From Planctomycetota bacterium (GTDB taxonomy: Bacteria > Planctomycetota > UBA1135 > GCA-002686595): a DNA stretch of 64,000 nucleotides. Made by a program: the position numbers and the translations under genes. Shown here one piece after another: positions 10,793 to 18,824 of this stretch (the stretch's first letter is position 1; every line of letters starts with the position of its first letter). The DNA lies in the NCBI GenBank assembly GCA_009691855.1, contig SIAI01000008.1, positions 1 through 64,000 of the forward strand. Direction: 5' to 3'. Below the pieces are notes generated by a model. It had not been told where the DNA came from, did not search any database, and was given only the letters and a program-made list of their open reading frames with translations.

Positions 10793-11743
10793 ATGGACCC
10801 CCGCAGCTTCGCCGTCCCACGCCCCCTGGCTGGGGAACGCCTCGACCGGGTCCTGACCGAGCTCCTGGGCGGGGAATTCTCGCGCGCCCGGGTCCAGGAG
10901 CTGATCCACGACGGCGCCATCCGGGTCAACGGGGCCCCGGCCGAGCGCCCGGCCCAGACCCTGGAGGCCGGCGACCAGCTGCAGATCCTCGACGTCCCGC
11001 GCTCGCGCATTCGCGCCGGCGGCCCGGCGGGGGGGGAGCTCGTGATCCGCTTCGAGGACGAGCACCTGGCCGTGATCGACAAGCCCGCCGGTCAGCTCGT
11101 CCACCCGACCTCGGTCGTGCGCGGCGGGACGGTCTCGGAGCTCGCCGTCGCACGCTGGGGCGAGCTGCCCGCGCCGCAGGGCGAGGACCGCCCCGGCGTC
11201 GTGCACCGCCTCGACTCCGACACCAGCGGCCTCCTGGTGCTGGCCAAGAGCGCCGTCGCCGCCGAGCGCCTGGTCGAGGCCTTTCGCGAGCGCGTGGTCG
11301 AGAAGCGTTACCTCGCGCTGGTGCACGGCGAGCCGCGCTTCGACTCGGACTGGATCACCGCGCCGCTGGGCCGCTCGGAGCGCCGCTCCGACCGCATGCA
11401 AACCTTGCCCGAGGGCACCGGCCGCGCGGCCGAGACCTTCTACACCGTGCTCGAGCGCTTCAAGCGCTTCGCGCTGCTCGAGTGCCGCCCGAAGACCGGA
11501 CGCACGCACCAGATCCGCGTGCACCTGGCCTCGATCGATCTCCCGCTGGTGGGCGACCGCATCTATCCCGGCCGCGTGCGCACGCCGATGCCCAAGGACG
11601 CCCCGAGCGCCGAGCGCCACTTCCTGCACGCGGCCGGGCTCACCTTCGCGCACCCGGTGAGCGGCGCGCCGCTCGTCTTCGAGAGCGCGCCGCCGGCCGA
11701 TTTCGAGGCCTGGCTTGCGTACTTGCGCGGCTCGAAGCCTTGA
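10793..11743 (+). CDS. RluA-family 23S rRNA pseudouridine synthase (RluD-like)
   Basis: 316 residues. An S4 RNA-binding domain occupies about residues 12-75 (RVLTELLGGEFSRARVQELI). The catalytic domain has the family signature HRLDSDTSGLLVLAKS, in which the Asp of RLD is the nucleophile for uridine isomerisation. Later conserved stretches are GRTHQIRVHL and PLVGDRIY. The S4 domain plus length fits RluD/RluC-type enzymes that modify 23S rRNA, but the exact target uridine cannot be told from sequence. It is transcribed divergently from the pyrophosphatase gene and followed by a hairpin at 11749. The ATG sits 6 nt after a TATAGT box, so translation may be leaderless. Confidence 0.92.
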   Translation: MDPRSFAVPRPLAGERLDRVLTELLGGEFSRARVQELIHDGAIRVNGAPAERPAQTLEAGDQLQILDVPRSRIRAGGPAGGELVIRFEDEHLAVIDKPAGQLVHPTSVVRGGTVSELAVARWGELPAPQGEDRPGVVHRLDSDTSGLLVLAKSAVAAERLVEAFRERVVEKRYLALVHGEPRFDSDWITAPLGRSERRSDRMQTLPEGTGRAAETFYTVLERFKRFALLECRPKTGRTHQIRVHLASIDLPLVGDRIYPGRVRTPMPKDAPSAERHFLHAAGLTFAHPVSGAPLVFESAPPADFEAWLAYLRGSKP

Positions 11744-11748
11744 GAGCA

Positions 11749-11792
11749 TGAGCAAGAATCCCGCGCCGCTCCGGCGCGGGTGTCCTTGCTCA
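11749..11792 (+). terminator. Nested stem-loop after the pseudouridine synthase gene
   Basis: The outer arms TGAGCAAG and CTTGCTCA enclose a strong inner hairpin CCCGCGCC/GGCGCGGG. It starts 6 nt after the stop codon. There is no T-run, so it may act with Rho or as an mRNA 3'-end stabiliser. Confidence 0.5.
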
Positions 11793-11982
11793 CCCTCGAA
11801 CCCCCTGGGCGTGAGTTCCTCGCGCCCCAAGGACCTGGAAGCTCGCCGTGGTTGGATGGTTGCTCACACTCTGAGCCGCTTGCCCGCCGCAGGCGGGCCG
11901 GGTCAGGAAAGAACAGGCTGCCCAGGTCCGCTGAGCTTCTATTCGTCGGCCGCCTGCACGGCGAGCAAGACTCCTGGAGTGG

Positions 11983-12144
11983 CGGAAAGCGCAGCGCGGA
12001 GACGCAGAGAGCGCGGAGAAGGAAGGAGCCTGGGCCCCCGCGGTTCAGCCTGCTGGAATCCGACGCTCCGCAGGTCTTCCGCCCCGCTCCCCGTTCTTCC
12101 TCCGTGGCGCTCCGCGCTCTGCGCGTCTCCGCGCTGCGTTTCGG
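11983..12144. repeat. Imperfect palindromic purine-rich intergenic element
   Basis: A left arm built from GCGCGGAGACGCAGAGAGCGCGGAG (as short blocks at 11985-12018) and its near reverse complement at 12111-12142 flank about 90 bp. The intergenic interval 11744-12240 holds this element, the stem-loop at 11749 and no convincing gene. A related single-orientation copy is at 27667-27720, so it looks like a dispersed intergenic repeat. Confidence 0.65.
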
Positions 12145-12240
12145 TTGCGGGCGGCGCACGCGCGGAACGACTTGTTCTTTTGAAGCGTTTCTCCTTTGCG
12201 CACCGCGTGCGTACCCTGGCGCGCGACAGAGGATCCCGCC

Positions 12241-13446
12241 ATGCGCACGCTCGTCGCTCTGCTCGCGCTCGCCGTTCCGCTCGCCGCCCAGGCCGAGCCG
12301 AAGTCGTTCCCGCGCGTCGATCCCTACACCAAGAACGATCCGGGGCTCATCCAGAAGGCGGGCTACGTCTCGTTCGGGCCGTTCCGCTTCGGCGACGACC
12401 ACACCTCGCTCGAGGCGACGCAGACCCTCGGCGGGATCCCGCTGCTGTGGGTCGAGACCGAGCACTTCAAGCTCGGCTCGGCGCTGGGTGAATACACCCT
12501 GGGCGACGACTACGAGAAGCGCCGCGTGCAGGGCGAGCTCGAGCGCCTGGCGCTGCGCCTGCCCGACGTGAAGGCCAAGACGAAGAAGCTCGATCCGTGG
12601 CTGCGGCTGCACCTCTACGCGCTGCGCCTGGAGGAGCTCTACGGGCAGTTCCTGGGTGCCTTTCATCTGCGCGAGGAGGAGTTCCCCAGCGCTCCCCCCG
12701 ATCCGAAGAAGCCGCCCGCGAACTTCATGGGTCGGGGGCACTACCTCGGCATGAGCGCCAAGTTCACGGTGCTGTTGCTGGAGCGCAAGGCCAGCGCCGC
12801 GCGCTACGGTCGGGTCTATCTCGGACACGAGCTCGACGCGCCGACGCAGCACCTGTTCGCGACCAGCGACTCGTTCTTGTTCCTGACCGCGAGCGAGTTC
12901 CTGGTAGGTGAGAACGCGAGCGACACGGGCCTCGCCTGCGCGGTGGTCGGCGGCGTGGCCCAGAACCTCGCCCTGGGCTTCCGCGGACCCGAGGTGGGGC
13001 TGTGCTTCGCGGTGCGCGAGGGCATCGCGCACTGGTTCGCGCAGCGCGTCGATCCGCGCTACCACCTGCTGGCCGGCGGCGCGGCCGAGCCGCGCATCTC
13101 GGCCGCGGAGGGCGGCTGGGCGCCGCCGGTGCGCGCGCGCGTCGAGCACCGCGTGTTCCCGAGCACGAACGACATGCTGGCCTGGAATCCGAGCACGCCG
13201 CTCGAGTGGGCCGACCACCTCATCCTGTGGTCGCGCCTCGACTGCCTGCTGGCGCGCGAGGACGGCGCGGCGGGGAACTTCCTGCGTCAGCTGAAGGCGC
13301 CGCTGGCGGAGGGCGCCAGCGCGCCCACGGCCGACGAGCTGGTCGAGCGCGCGCGCGCGGCCCTGCCCGCGGCGACGGGCGGCGATCTGGAGCACTTCGA
13401 CCAAGAGTGGAGTGCGTGGGTGCTGAAGACCTATCCGAGCAAGTAG
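12241..13446 (+). CDS. Exported protein of unknown function
   Basis: 401 residues from ATG 12241, which has an AGAGGA ribosome binding site and opens directly with a signal peptide (MRTLVALLALAVPLAAQAEP). An open frame extends 15 codons upstream but lacks signals. The mature protein is soluble, with no further membrane helices. It contains the segments GIPLLWVETEHFKLGS and AVREGIAHWFAQRVDPRYHLL; the latter could be a degenerate zinc-peptidase-like helix, but HExxH is absent. I do not recognise the family. It stands alone between a repeat-bearing interval and a TPR lipoprotein gene. Confidence 0.7.
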   Translation: MRTLVALLALAVPLAAQAEPKSFPRVDPYTKNDPGLIQKAGYVSFGPFRFGDDHTSLEATQTLGGIPLLWVETEHFKLGSALGEYTLGDDYEKRRVQGELERLALRLPDVKAKTKKLDPWLRLHLYALRLEELYGQFLGAFHLREEEFPSAPPDPKKPPANFMGRGHYLGMSAKFTVLLLERKASAARYGRVYLGHELDAPTQHLFATSDSFLFLTASEFLVGENASDTGLACAVVGGVAQNLALGFRGPEVGLCFAVREGIAHWFAQRVDPRYHLLAGGAAEPRISAAEGGWAPPVRARVEHRVFPSTNDMLAWNPSTPLEWADHLILWSRLDCLLAREDGAAGNFLRQLKAPLAEGASAPTADELVERARAALPAATGGDLEHFDQEWSAWVLKTYPSK

Positions 13447-13661
13447 GTGCGCACGGGGCTCTCCGTGCTCCTGCGCGGTTCCTCCGCCTGATCGCGGCGA
13501 GCCGCGAAGAGCGCGGAGAAGATGAAGAGGGCAGCAGGCTCCGGTCGCGTCTGCTAGCTGCTGATTGAGCTCGCTCGCTCGGCCCCGGATCGCGGCGAAG
13601 ATTCCCGAGGTTCGGCGGGTGGCGGCGACGATAGAGTGCGTTCCAACCGGGACCCCCTCAC

Positions 13662-14732
13662 GTGCCCACGGCTCGCCTTTCCATCCTGATCGTCCTGCCC
13701 CTCGCCTTGGGCTGCGACGGCGGCGGAGCCACGCCGGAGCAGCAGACGGCCGGGAGCCTCGTCCCGGCTCCGCCGGCGCCCGCGAAGCCGGGCCCCGAGG
13801 CGCAGGCGGCCTACGACCGCGCGCGCTCGATCTACCAGGCCGGCGACGGGCCCGCAGCGCTGGTCGAGGCGCGCCGCGCGGTCGAACTCGCGCCGGGCTG
13901 GCTCGAGGCGCGCATGCAGCTCGGCAAGCTCGCGCTGACGCTCTCGTCGGTGAACTTCGGCACGGCCACGCGCGAGCAGACGTTGTTCCGGGAGTCGATC
14001 GCGCAGTTCGAGGCCGCGCACCGCTTCGCGCCGCTCGACGTCGAGGTCTCCTACTGGTGGGGGCACGCGTTCTTCTCCAACAAGCAATACGCCGAGGCCA
14101 TCCCGCACTTCGAGCACGCGCTCGGCCTCGACCCGCAGCACAAGCTGGCGCAGAAGGAGCTCGCCCTGGCGCAGGTGGCCGAGGGCAACAGCGCGCAGGC
14201 GAAGGTCGCCTTGCAACGCGCGCGCGAGCTGTTGCCGAAAGACGACGAGGTCCTGTTCCAGCTCGGGCTGCAGCTCAAGGACGAGGACGAGCTGGACGGC
14301 GCGATCGCGCTGTTCCAGGAGGCCGTGCGGCTCAATCCGGCGCATGCGGGGCCGCGCACGCAGCTCGTCGCGCTGTACCAGCGCCTCGGTCGCGAGGCCG
14401 ATGCGCAGAAGGCCGCCGAGGACCTCGCGCGTTCCAAGGAGTTCGCCAAGCGCCTGTCGCAAGCCACGAAGCGCGCCGAGCAGAACCCGCGCGATCCGGC
14501 AGCCTTGGCCGAGGTCGGTGCGCTGTACCTCGAGCTCGACATGCTCGACGCCGGGCGCTCGTGGGTTGAGCGCGCGCTGCGCCTCGATCCGCAGGGCGCG
14601 GAGGCAAGGAGGCTACAGCAGATGATCCAGATGAGGGTCGAGCAAGCGGAGCAGGAGAAGCAGCTGAAGCAGCTGAAGGAACAGGTGCTCATCGCTCCGG
14701 CCGGCGCCGATGCGCAGGAAGGCAAGCATTGA
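13662..14732 (+). CDS. TPR-repeat lipoprotein
   Basis: 356 residues from GTG 13662. The N-terminus has a lipobox (PLALGC, Cys 18), so the mature protein should be lipid-anchored outside the cytoplasmic membrane. TPR units follow from about residue 45, for example QAAYDRARSIYQAGDGPAAL and AIPHFEHALGLDPQHKLAQK. The C-terminus is a charged Gln/Lys/Glu helix. Its TGA overlaps the TTG start of the CRTAC1 gene (TTGA, 14729-14732), so the two are translationally coupled and probably act together; this pairing of TPR and ASPIC/UnbV proteins is familiar from planctomycetes and acidobacteria. The start has no clear Shine-Dalgarno. Confidence 0.8.
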   Translation: MPTARLSILIVLPLALGCDGGGATPEQQTAGSLVPAPPAPAKPGPEAQAAYDRARSIYQAGDGPAALVEARRAVELAPGWLEARMQLGKLALTLSSVNFGTATREQTLFRESIAQFEAAHRFAPLDVEVSYWWGHAFFSNKQYAEAIPHFEHALGLDPQHKLAQKELALAQVAEGNSAQAKVALQRARELLPKDDEVLFQLGLQLKDEDELDGAIALFQEAVRLNPAHAGPRTQLVALYQRLGREADAQKAAEDLARSKEFAKRLSQATKRAEQNPRDPAALAEVGALYLELDMLDAGRSWVERALRLDPQGAEARRLQQMIQMRVEQAEQEKQLKQLKEQVLIAPAGADAQEGKH

Positions 14733-16540
14733 ACGCACGCGCCGTTTCCGTCGTGGCGCTGCTGGTCGTCGTGGCGGTGGCCTTGTTCTGGATGAGCCGA
14801 CGCTCGGAGCCGAACTCGATTCCGACATCACCCACTCCCAAGTCCGCGCAGCCCGCCGTCGATCCCAGGACGCTGCCCTACTTCTTCAGCGACATCACCG
14901 AGTCCTCTGGCCTCGCCGCCTTCACGCAGGTCAACGGCACGCCCGAGAAGCGCTGGGTGGTCGACTCCTTCGGCGCGGGCGTGGCGCTGTTCGACGCGAA
15001 CAACGACGGCGAGCTCGACGCCTACCTCTCGAACGGCTCGATGCTCGAGGGCGTCGTGCCGGGCAAGGAACCGCGCGACGCGCTGTTCCTGAACGACGGC
15101 GGCGCGCGCTTCCACGATGCGACCGCGGCCGCGGGCCTCGGCGATGCGCACTGGACCTGCGGCGTGCGCACGGTGGACCTCGACGGCGACGGCGACGTCG
15201 AGATGTACCTGACGAACTACGGGCCGGACGTGCTGTACGACAACCTCGGCGGCGCCAGGTTCGCCGATGTGACCGCTCAGGCCGGCCTCGGCGATCCGCG
15301 CTGGAGCACGGGCGCGGCCTTCCTCGACTTCGACCACGACGGCGATCTCGATCTCTTCGTGGCGAACTACCTCGAGTTCGACGAGCCGCGCATGCTGAAG
15401 GAGCGCCCGCGCGGCACGATGCACGGCCACTCGCAGACGCTGAAGAGCGGCCAGGAGCTCGCCGACGTCACGGTGATGAAGGGCCCGATGGGCCTCGATC
15501 CGGCGCCGAGCATCTTCTACCTCAACGAGGACGGTCGCTTCCGCGACGCCTCGGTCGAGGTCGGCATCGACAAGCTGACGCGCTTCGGCTTCCAGGTGCT
15601 CACCTTCGACCCCGATCTCGACGGCTGGCTCGACGTGCTCGTCGTGAACGACGTCGTCGAGGATTCGCTGTGGCACAACGAGCAGGGCAAGCGCTTCAAG
15701 GAAGCCGCGCTCAACCTCGGCATGGCCGTGCGCCAGGACGGCGTGCCGCAGGGCGGCATGGGCGGCGCGCTCGGCGACTACGACGGCGACGGCGTGATCG
15801 ACCTGTGGGTCTCGAACTACGTCGAGGACTACTCGACGCTCTTCCGCGGCAAGAAGGGCGGCTTCTTCGACGACGTGACCAACAAGGTCGGCCTGCGCAG
15901 GGACACCTGGTCGATGGTCGGTTGGGGCTGTGGCCTGGTGGACTTCGACTCGGACGGCGACGTGGAGCTGTTCGAGATCAACGGCCACGTGTACCCGCAG
16001 GTCGATCTGCTCGATCTGGGTACGAGCTACAAGCAGTCGAACCAGCTGTGGGAGTGGAGGGACGGCCGCTACGTCACGCCCGCCGGCGGCGGCGGCGCGG
16101 CGTTCACACTGCCGCGCGCGGGACGCAGTTCGGCCCTGGGTGATGTCGACTCGGACGGCGACGTGGACCTCCTGGTGGGCAACCTCGACGCGCCGCCGAC
16201 GCTGCTGCGCAACGACTCGCGGAACGGGCACTGGCTCAAGGTGCTCGTCGTCGGTAGCGGCAAGAATCGGGACGCGATCGGCGCGCGCCTCTTGCTCTCC
16301 GTCGGCGCCAAGCGCCACCTGCGCCTGATCGGCACCGGCGGCGGCTTCTTGGGCAGCAACGAGCCGCGCGAGCACTTCGGCCTGGGCACAGCCACGCAGG
16401 CCGAGACGCTCGAGGTCACCTGGCCCGACGGCCGCAAGGAGAGCTTCGGCCCACTCGACGCCGACAAGCTCTACACGATCCAGGACGCCGGCCGCGGCGG
16501 ACAGGCGCGGGTCGGCGAGAGCCCGATCGGTCGGCGCTGA
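14729..16540 (+). CDS. CRTAC1-family protein with FG-GAP repeats and ASPIC/UnbV domain
   Basis: 603 residues. An N-terminal anchor (residues 5-22) is followed by a beta-propeller of FG-GAP type with Ca2+-binding-like loops: DANNDGELDAY, DLDGDGDVEMY, DFDHDGDLDLF, DYDGDGVIDLW, DFDSDGDVELF, DVDSDGDVDLL. The C-terminal 100 residues match the ASPIC/UnbV domain (GHWLKVLVVGSGKNRDAIGA, then TWPDGRKESFG). Such proteins are exported, bind Ca2+ and probably mediate adhesion or extracellular assembly; the molecular role is not established. Translation starts at TTG within the stop codon of the upstream lipoprotein gene. Length and domain order are normal for the family. Confidence 0.88.
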   Translation: MNARAVSVVALLVVVAVALFWMSRRSEPNSIPTSPTPKSAQPAVDPRTLPYFFSDITESSGLAAFTQVNGTPEKRWVVDSFGAGVALFDANNDGELDAYLSNGSMLEGVVPGKEPRDALFLNDGGARFHDATAAAGLGDAHWTCGVRTVDLDGDGDVEMYLTNYGPDVLYDNLGGARFADVTAQAGLGDPRWSTGAAFLDFDHDGDLDLFVANYLEFDEPRMLKERPRGTMHGHSQTLKSGQELADVTVMKGPMGLDPAPSIFYLNEDGRFRDASVEVGIDKLTRFGFQVLTFDPDLDGWLDVLVVNDVVEDSLWHNEQGKRFKEAALNLGMAVRQDGVPQGGMGGALGDYDGDGVIDLWVSNYVEDYSTLFRGKKGGFFDDVTNKVGLRRDTWSMVGWGCGLVDFDSDGDVELFEINGHVYPQVDLLDLGTSYKQSNQLWEWRDGRYVTPAGGGGAAFTLPRAGRSSALGDVDSDGDVDLLVGNLDAPPTLLRNDSRNGHWLKVLVVGSGKNRDAIGARLLLSVGAKRHLRLIGTGGGFLGSNEPREHFGLGTATQAETLEVTWPDGRKESFGPLDADKLYTIQDAGRGGQARVGESPIGRR

Positions 16541-16645
16541 TGCCGTCTTGCTCGCGACTCTCTTAGAATCTCGCGCAGTCACGGACCGGCGCCGGGGAGG
16601 CATATTGGCTTCTGACGGGGCCGTCCAATCCCAGGAGTAAGCTCG

Positions 16646-18448
16646 ATGGATTCCATCACCAGGCAAGACATCATCAGGCAAGACAGAATCAGCTTCTCTC
16701 GCGAGCCCGCGACCGCGATTCAAAGCTCGGCTCCCGTCGATCCGCTCGATCGCCGAGCGCTCCTCGGCCAGGCCGCTGGCCTCGGAGCCGCGGGGCTGTT
16801 GCTCGGGACACCTTCCGCTGCGCAACAAGCGCAGCGCGTCCCACTCCCGACCTCCGCCGCTGCGCCTTGCGGCAACGAAGCGTTGGGACCGGACAAGCCC
16901 CAGAAGCGCCACATCAAGTCCTTCCTCGTGCGAGGACAGGCGGCGCTCGTGCAGAAGAGTCGGCCGCTTCCCTGTCACGACCGGAACCAGGACGAGAGCC
17001 TCTACGCCGACCAGCGCGCGAGCTACTCGAAGGGGTTGGTCCACAACGCGATCGGAGAGGTGGACGCGGCTTCCTACGCTTCGTTCCTGCACGCTCTCGA
17101 CACGGGGAAGCCCGCGGACTTCGAGTTGATCCAGCTCGGCAACCCCGGTGGTGCTGGCCCCGCGCCGGGAAACACGCCGGTGCACAAGCAGATCAATCCT
17201 CAAGCCGGGCTGGCCTACGACCTCGAGGGCGCCGACGCACACTCGCTCACGATTCCGGCGGCGCCGCCCTTCGCCAGTGCGTGGCAAGCGGGCGAGGGCA
17301 TCGAGAACACCTGGATGGCGCACCTGCGCGACGTCCCCTTTCGCTTGTACGCGAGCGATCCGGACGCCGCCACGGCCATCGCGGACCTGAACGCGGCCAG
17401 CGATTTTCGCGGCCCGAAGCAGAGCGGCTTGGTCACGGCTCAGACCCTGTTCCGCGATCCGTTCCCGGGCTGCACCAGCGGTCCCTATCTGTCGCAGTTC
17501 TGGTATCGGCCCCAGCCCTTCGGCACGCAGGACATCGATCCGCGCGCGCACACCTACGCGGCGGGCATCGACTACCTGACCAACCAGAGCGACTGGCTGG
17601 CGCGCCAGAACGGCGTCAATCCGAACTTCAGCAACGTGCCCGGCGGCCTGGTGTACATGCGCAACGGCCGCGACATCGGCGCCTGGGTGCACGTCGACGT
17701 GCTCTTCCAGGGGTACTTCCAGGCCTTGCTGGTCATGGCCTCGCTGGGCGTGCCCGCCAATCCCGGCAATCCCTACAACACCTCGGCCACGCAGATCGGC
17801 TTCGGCACGCTGGGAGGACCGTACTTCGCAGCGCTCCTGTGCGAGGTCGCCACGCGCGCGCTCAAGGCCGTTTGGTTCCAGAAGTGGTTCCTGCACCGGC
17901 GCCTCCGGCCCGAGGTCTATCTGGGTCGTGTGCACGTCCACAAGACGGGCCAGAAGCCCGGCGGCTACGACCTGCACGCCGACATCCTGAATTCGGCAGC
18001 GGTGGCCGAGAGCTTCAGCCGCAACGGCACGTACCTCTTGCCGATGGCCTTCCCGGAAGGCTCGCCGGCGCACCCCTCCTATGGCGCCGGCCACGCGACC
18101 GTGGCGGGAGCCTGCGTCACGATCCTCAAGGCCCTGTTCGACACGCAGCGCCTGGTGACGGACTTCTTCACGCCGCAGGAGCCGACCGACGCCGGCACGG
18201 CGCTGATGGTCTACGCCGGAGGCGACGCGGGCTCGCTGACGATCGAGGGCGAGCTCAACAAGCTGGCCTCGAACATCGCCACGGGCCGCAACATCGCCGG
18301 CGTCCACTGGCGCACGGACGGCGAGGAGTCGATCCGTCTGGGAGAAGAGATCGCGATCCAGGTGCTGAGCGACCAGAAGCTCACCTTCAACGAGAGCGGC
18401 CTCAGCTACGCGTTCAACCGCTTCGACGGCACGCCCGTGACGGTCTGA
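16646..18448 (+). CDS. Vanadium-dependent haloperoxidase, algal bromoperoxidase type
   Basis: 600 residues. A twin-arginine-like signal (DRRALLGQAAGLGAAG, about residues 35-55) suggests export of a folded, vanadate-loaded enzyme. Such enzymes use H2O2 to oxidise halides to hypohalous acids. Vanadate-binding positions line up with red-algal bromoperoxidase in order and spacing: K413 and R421 (KWFLHRRLR), H476 and H483 (AHPSYGAGHAT), R548 and H554 (GRNIAGVHWR). The Ser of the usual PSGH motif is Ala 481 here, an unusual loss of one vanadate hydrogen bond. Total length also matches the algal enzymes. It is preceded by a 105-nt spacer and followed by an inverted-repeat element and a terminator. 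A plain PAP2 phosphatase is unlikely given the length and the lysine-arginine motif. Confidence 0.9.
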   Translation: MDSITRQDIIRQDRISFSREPATAIQSSAPVDPLDRRALLGQAAGLGAAGLLLGTPSAAQQAQRVPLPTSAAAPCGNEALGPDKPQKRHIKSFLVRGQAALVQKSRPLPCHDRNQDESLYADQRASYSKGLVHNAIGEVDAASYASFLHALDTGKPADFELIQLGNPGGAGPAPGNTPVHKQINPQAGLAYDLEGADAHSLTIPAAPPFASAWQAGEGIENTWMAHLRDVPFRLYASDPDAATAIADLNAASDFRGPKQSGLVTAQTLFRDPFPGCTSGPYLSQFWYRPQPFGTQDIDPRAHTYAAGIDYLTNQSDWLARQNGVNPNFSNVPGGLVYMRNGRDIGAWVHVDVLFQGYFQALLVMASLGVPANPGNPYNTSATQIGFGTLGGPYFAALLCEVATRALKAVWFQKWFLHRRLRPEVYLGRVHVHKTGQKPGGYDLHADILNSAAVAESFSRNGTYLLPMAFPEGSPAHPSYGAGHATVAGACVTILKALFDTQRLVTDFFTPQEPTDAGTALMVYAGGDAGSLTIEGELNKLASNIATGRNIAGVHWRTDGEESIRLGEEIAIQVLSDQKLTFNESGLSYAFNRFDGTPVTV

Positions 18449-18454
18449 GAGCGC

Positions 18455-18570
18455 GTCGGAAAATCCCACTGCCGACCTGCAGCGCAGCGATTCGCCGGCA
18501 AAGGCCCGCTCCCAAGGGGCGAAAACACTCCTTCGAAAGCCGGACCCGCAGGGGTCTGGGATTTTCCGAC
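18455..18570. repeat. Small inverted-repeat element, MITE-like
   Basis: Perfect 14-bp terminal inverted repeats (GTCGGAAAATCCCA at 18455-18468 and its complement at 18557-18570) bound a 116-bp element lacking an open frame. It sits between the haloperoxidase stop codon and its terminator. The A/T-rich ends stand out from the G+C-rich surroundings. No obvious target-site duplication is seen. Confidence 0.55.
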
Positions 18571-18592
18571 AGCCTCTGAGCGCCCAAGAAGG

Positions 18593-18621
18593 AGACGCCG
18601 CGTCGGCATGACGCGGCGTCT
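18593..18621 (+). terminator. Strong hairpin terminator downstream of the haloperoxidase gene
   Basis: Twelve-bp perfect stem AGACGCCGCGTC/GACGCGGCGTCT with loop GGCAT, followed by TTGCTC. The remaining interval to the sigma-fusion start (18622-18824) shows no gene that I can support. Confidence 0.65.
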
Positions 18622-18824
18622 TGCTCGGCCTCCGAGTCCAAGGGGGCGACTTCCTCACGCTCCGCTGAGCCAGCCGGGGCTCGAGCTGGATGGTTTCTCG
18701 CCCATGCCAGCTTGCCCTCCGGCCGAATCTGCGCGAACCACGCATCCGATCCGCCCTGCGCGGCATCGCGTTTCGTGGCCGGTGCGCAGATCATGGGGAT
18801 CTCCGCACGCGCCGGCTCCCAACG

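Noticed and set aside
11744-12240. CRISPR array or coding gene in the repeat-rich interval
   Set aside because: The repeats form one inverted pair, not regularly spaced direct repeats, and the open frames there have no start signals or domain.
16646-18448. Annotation as plain PAP2-type phosphatase
   Set aside because: Same fold family, but the length of 600, the algal-type K-x7-R spacing and the GRNIAGVHWR motif fit haloperoxidase better.
14828-18766. 1312-codon open frame on the minus strand
   Set aside because: It is the reverse shadow of the CRTAC1 and haloperoxidase genes and even crosses their intergenic region; no recognisable motif.
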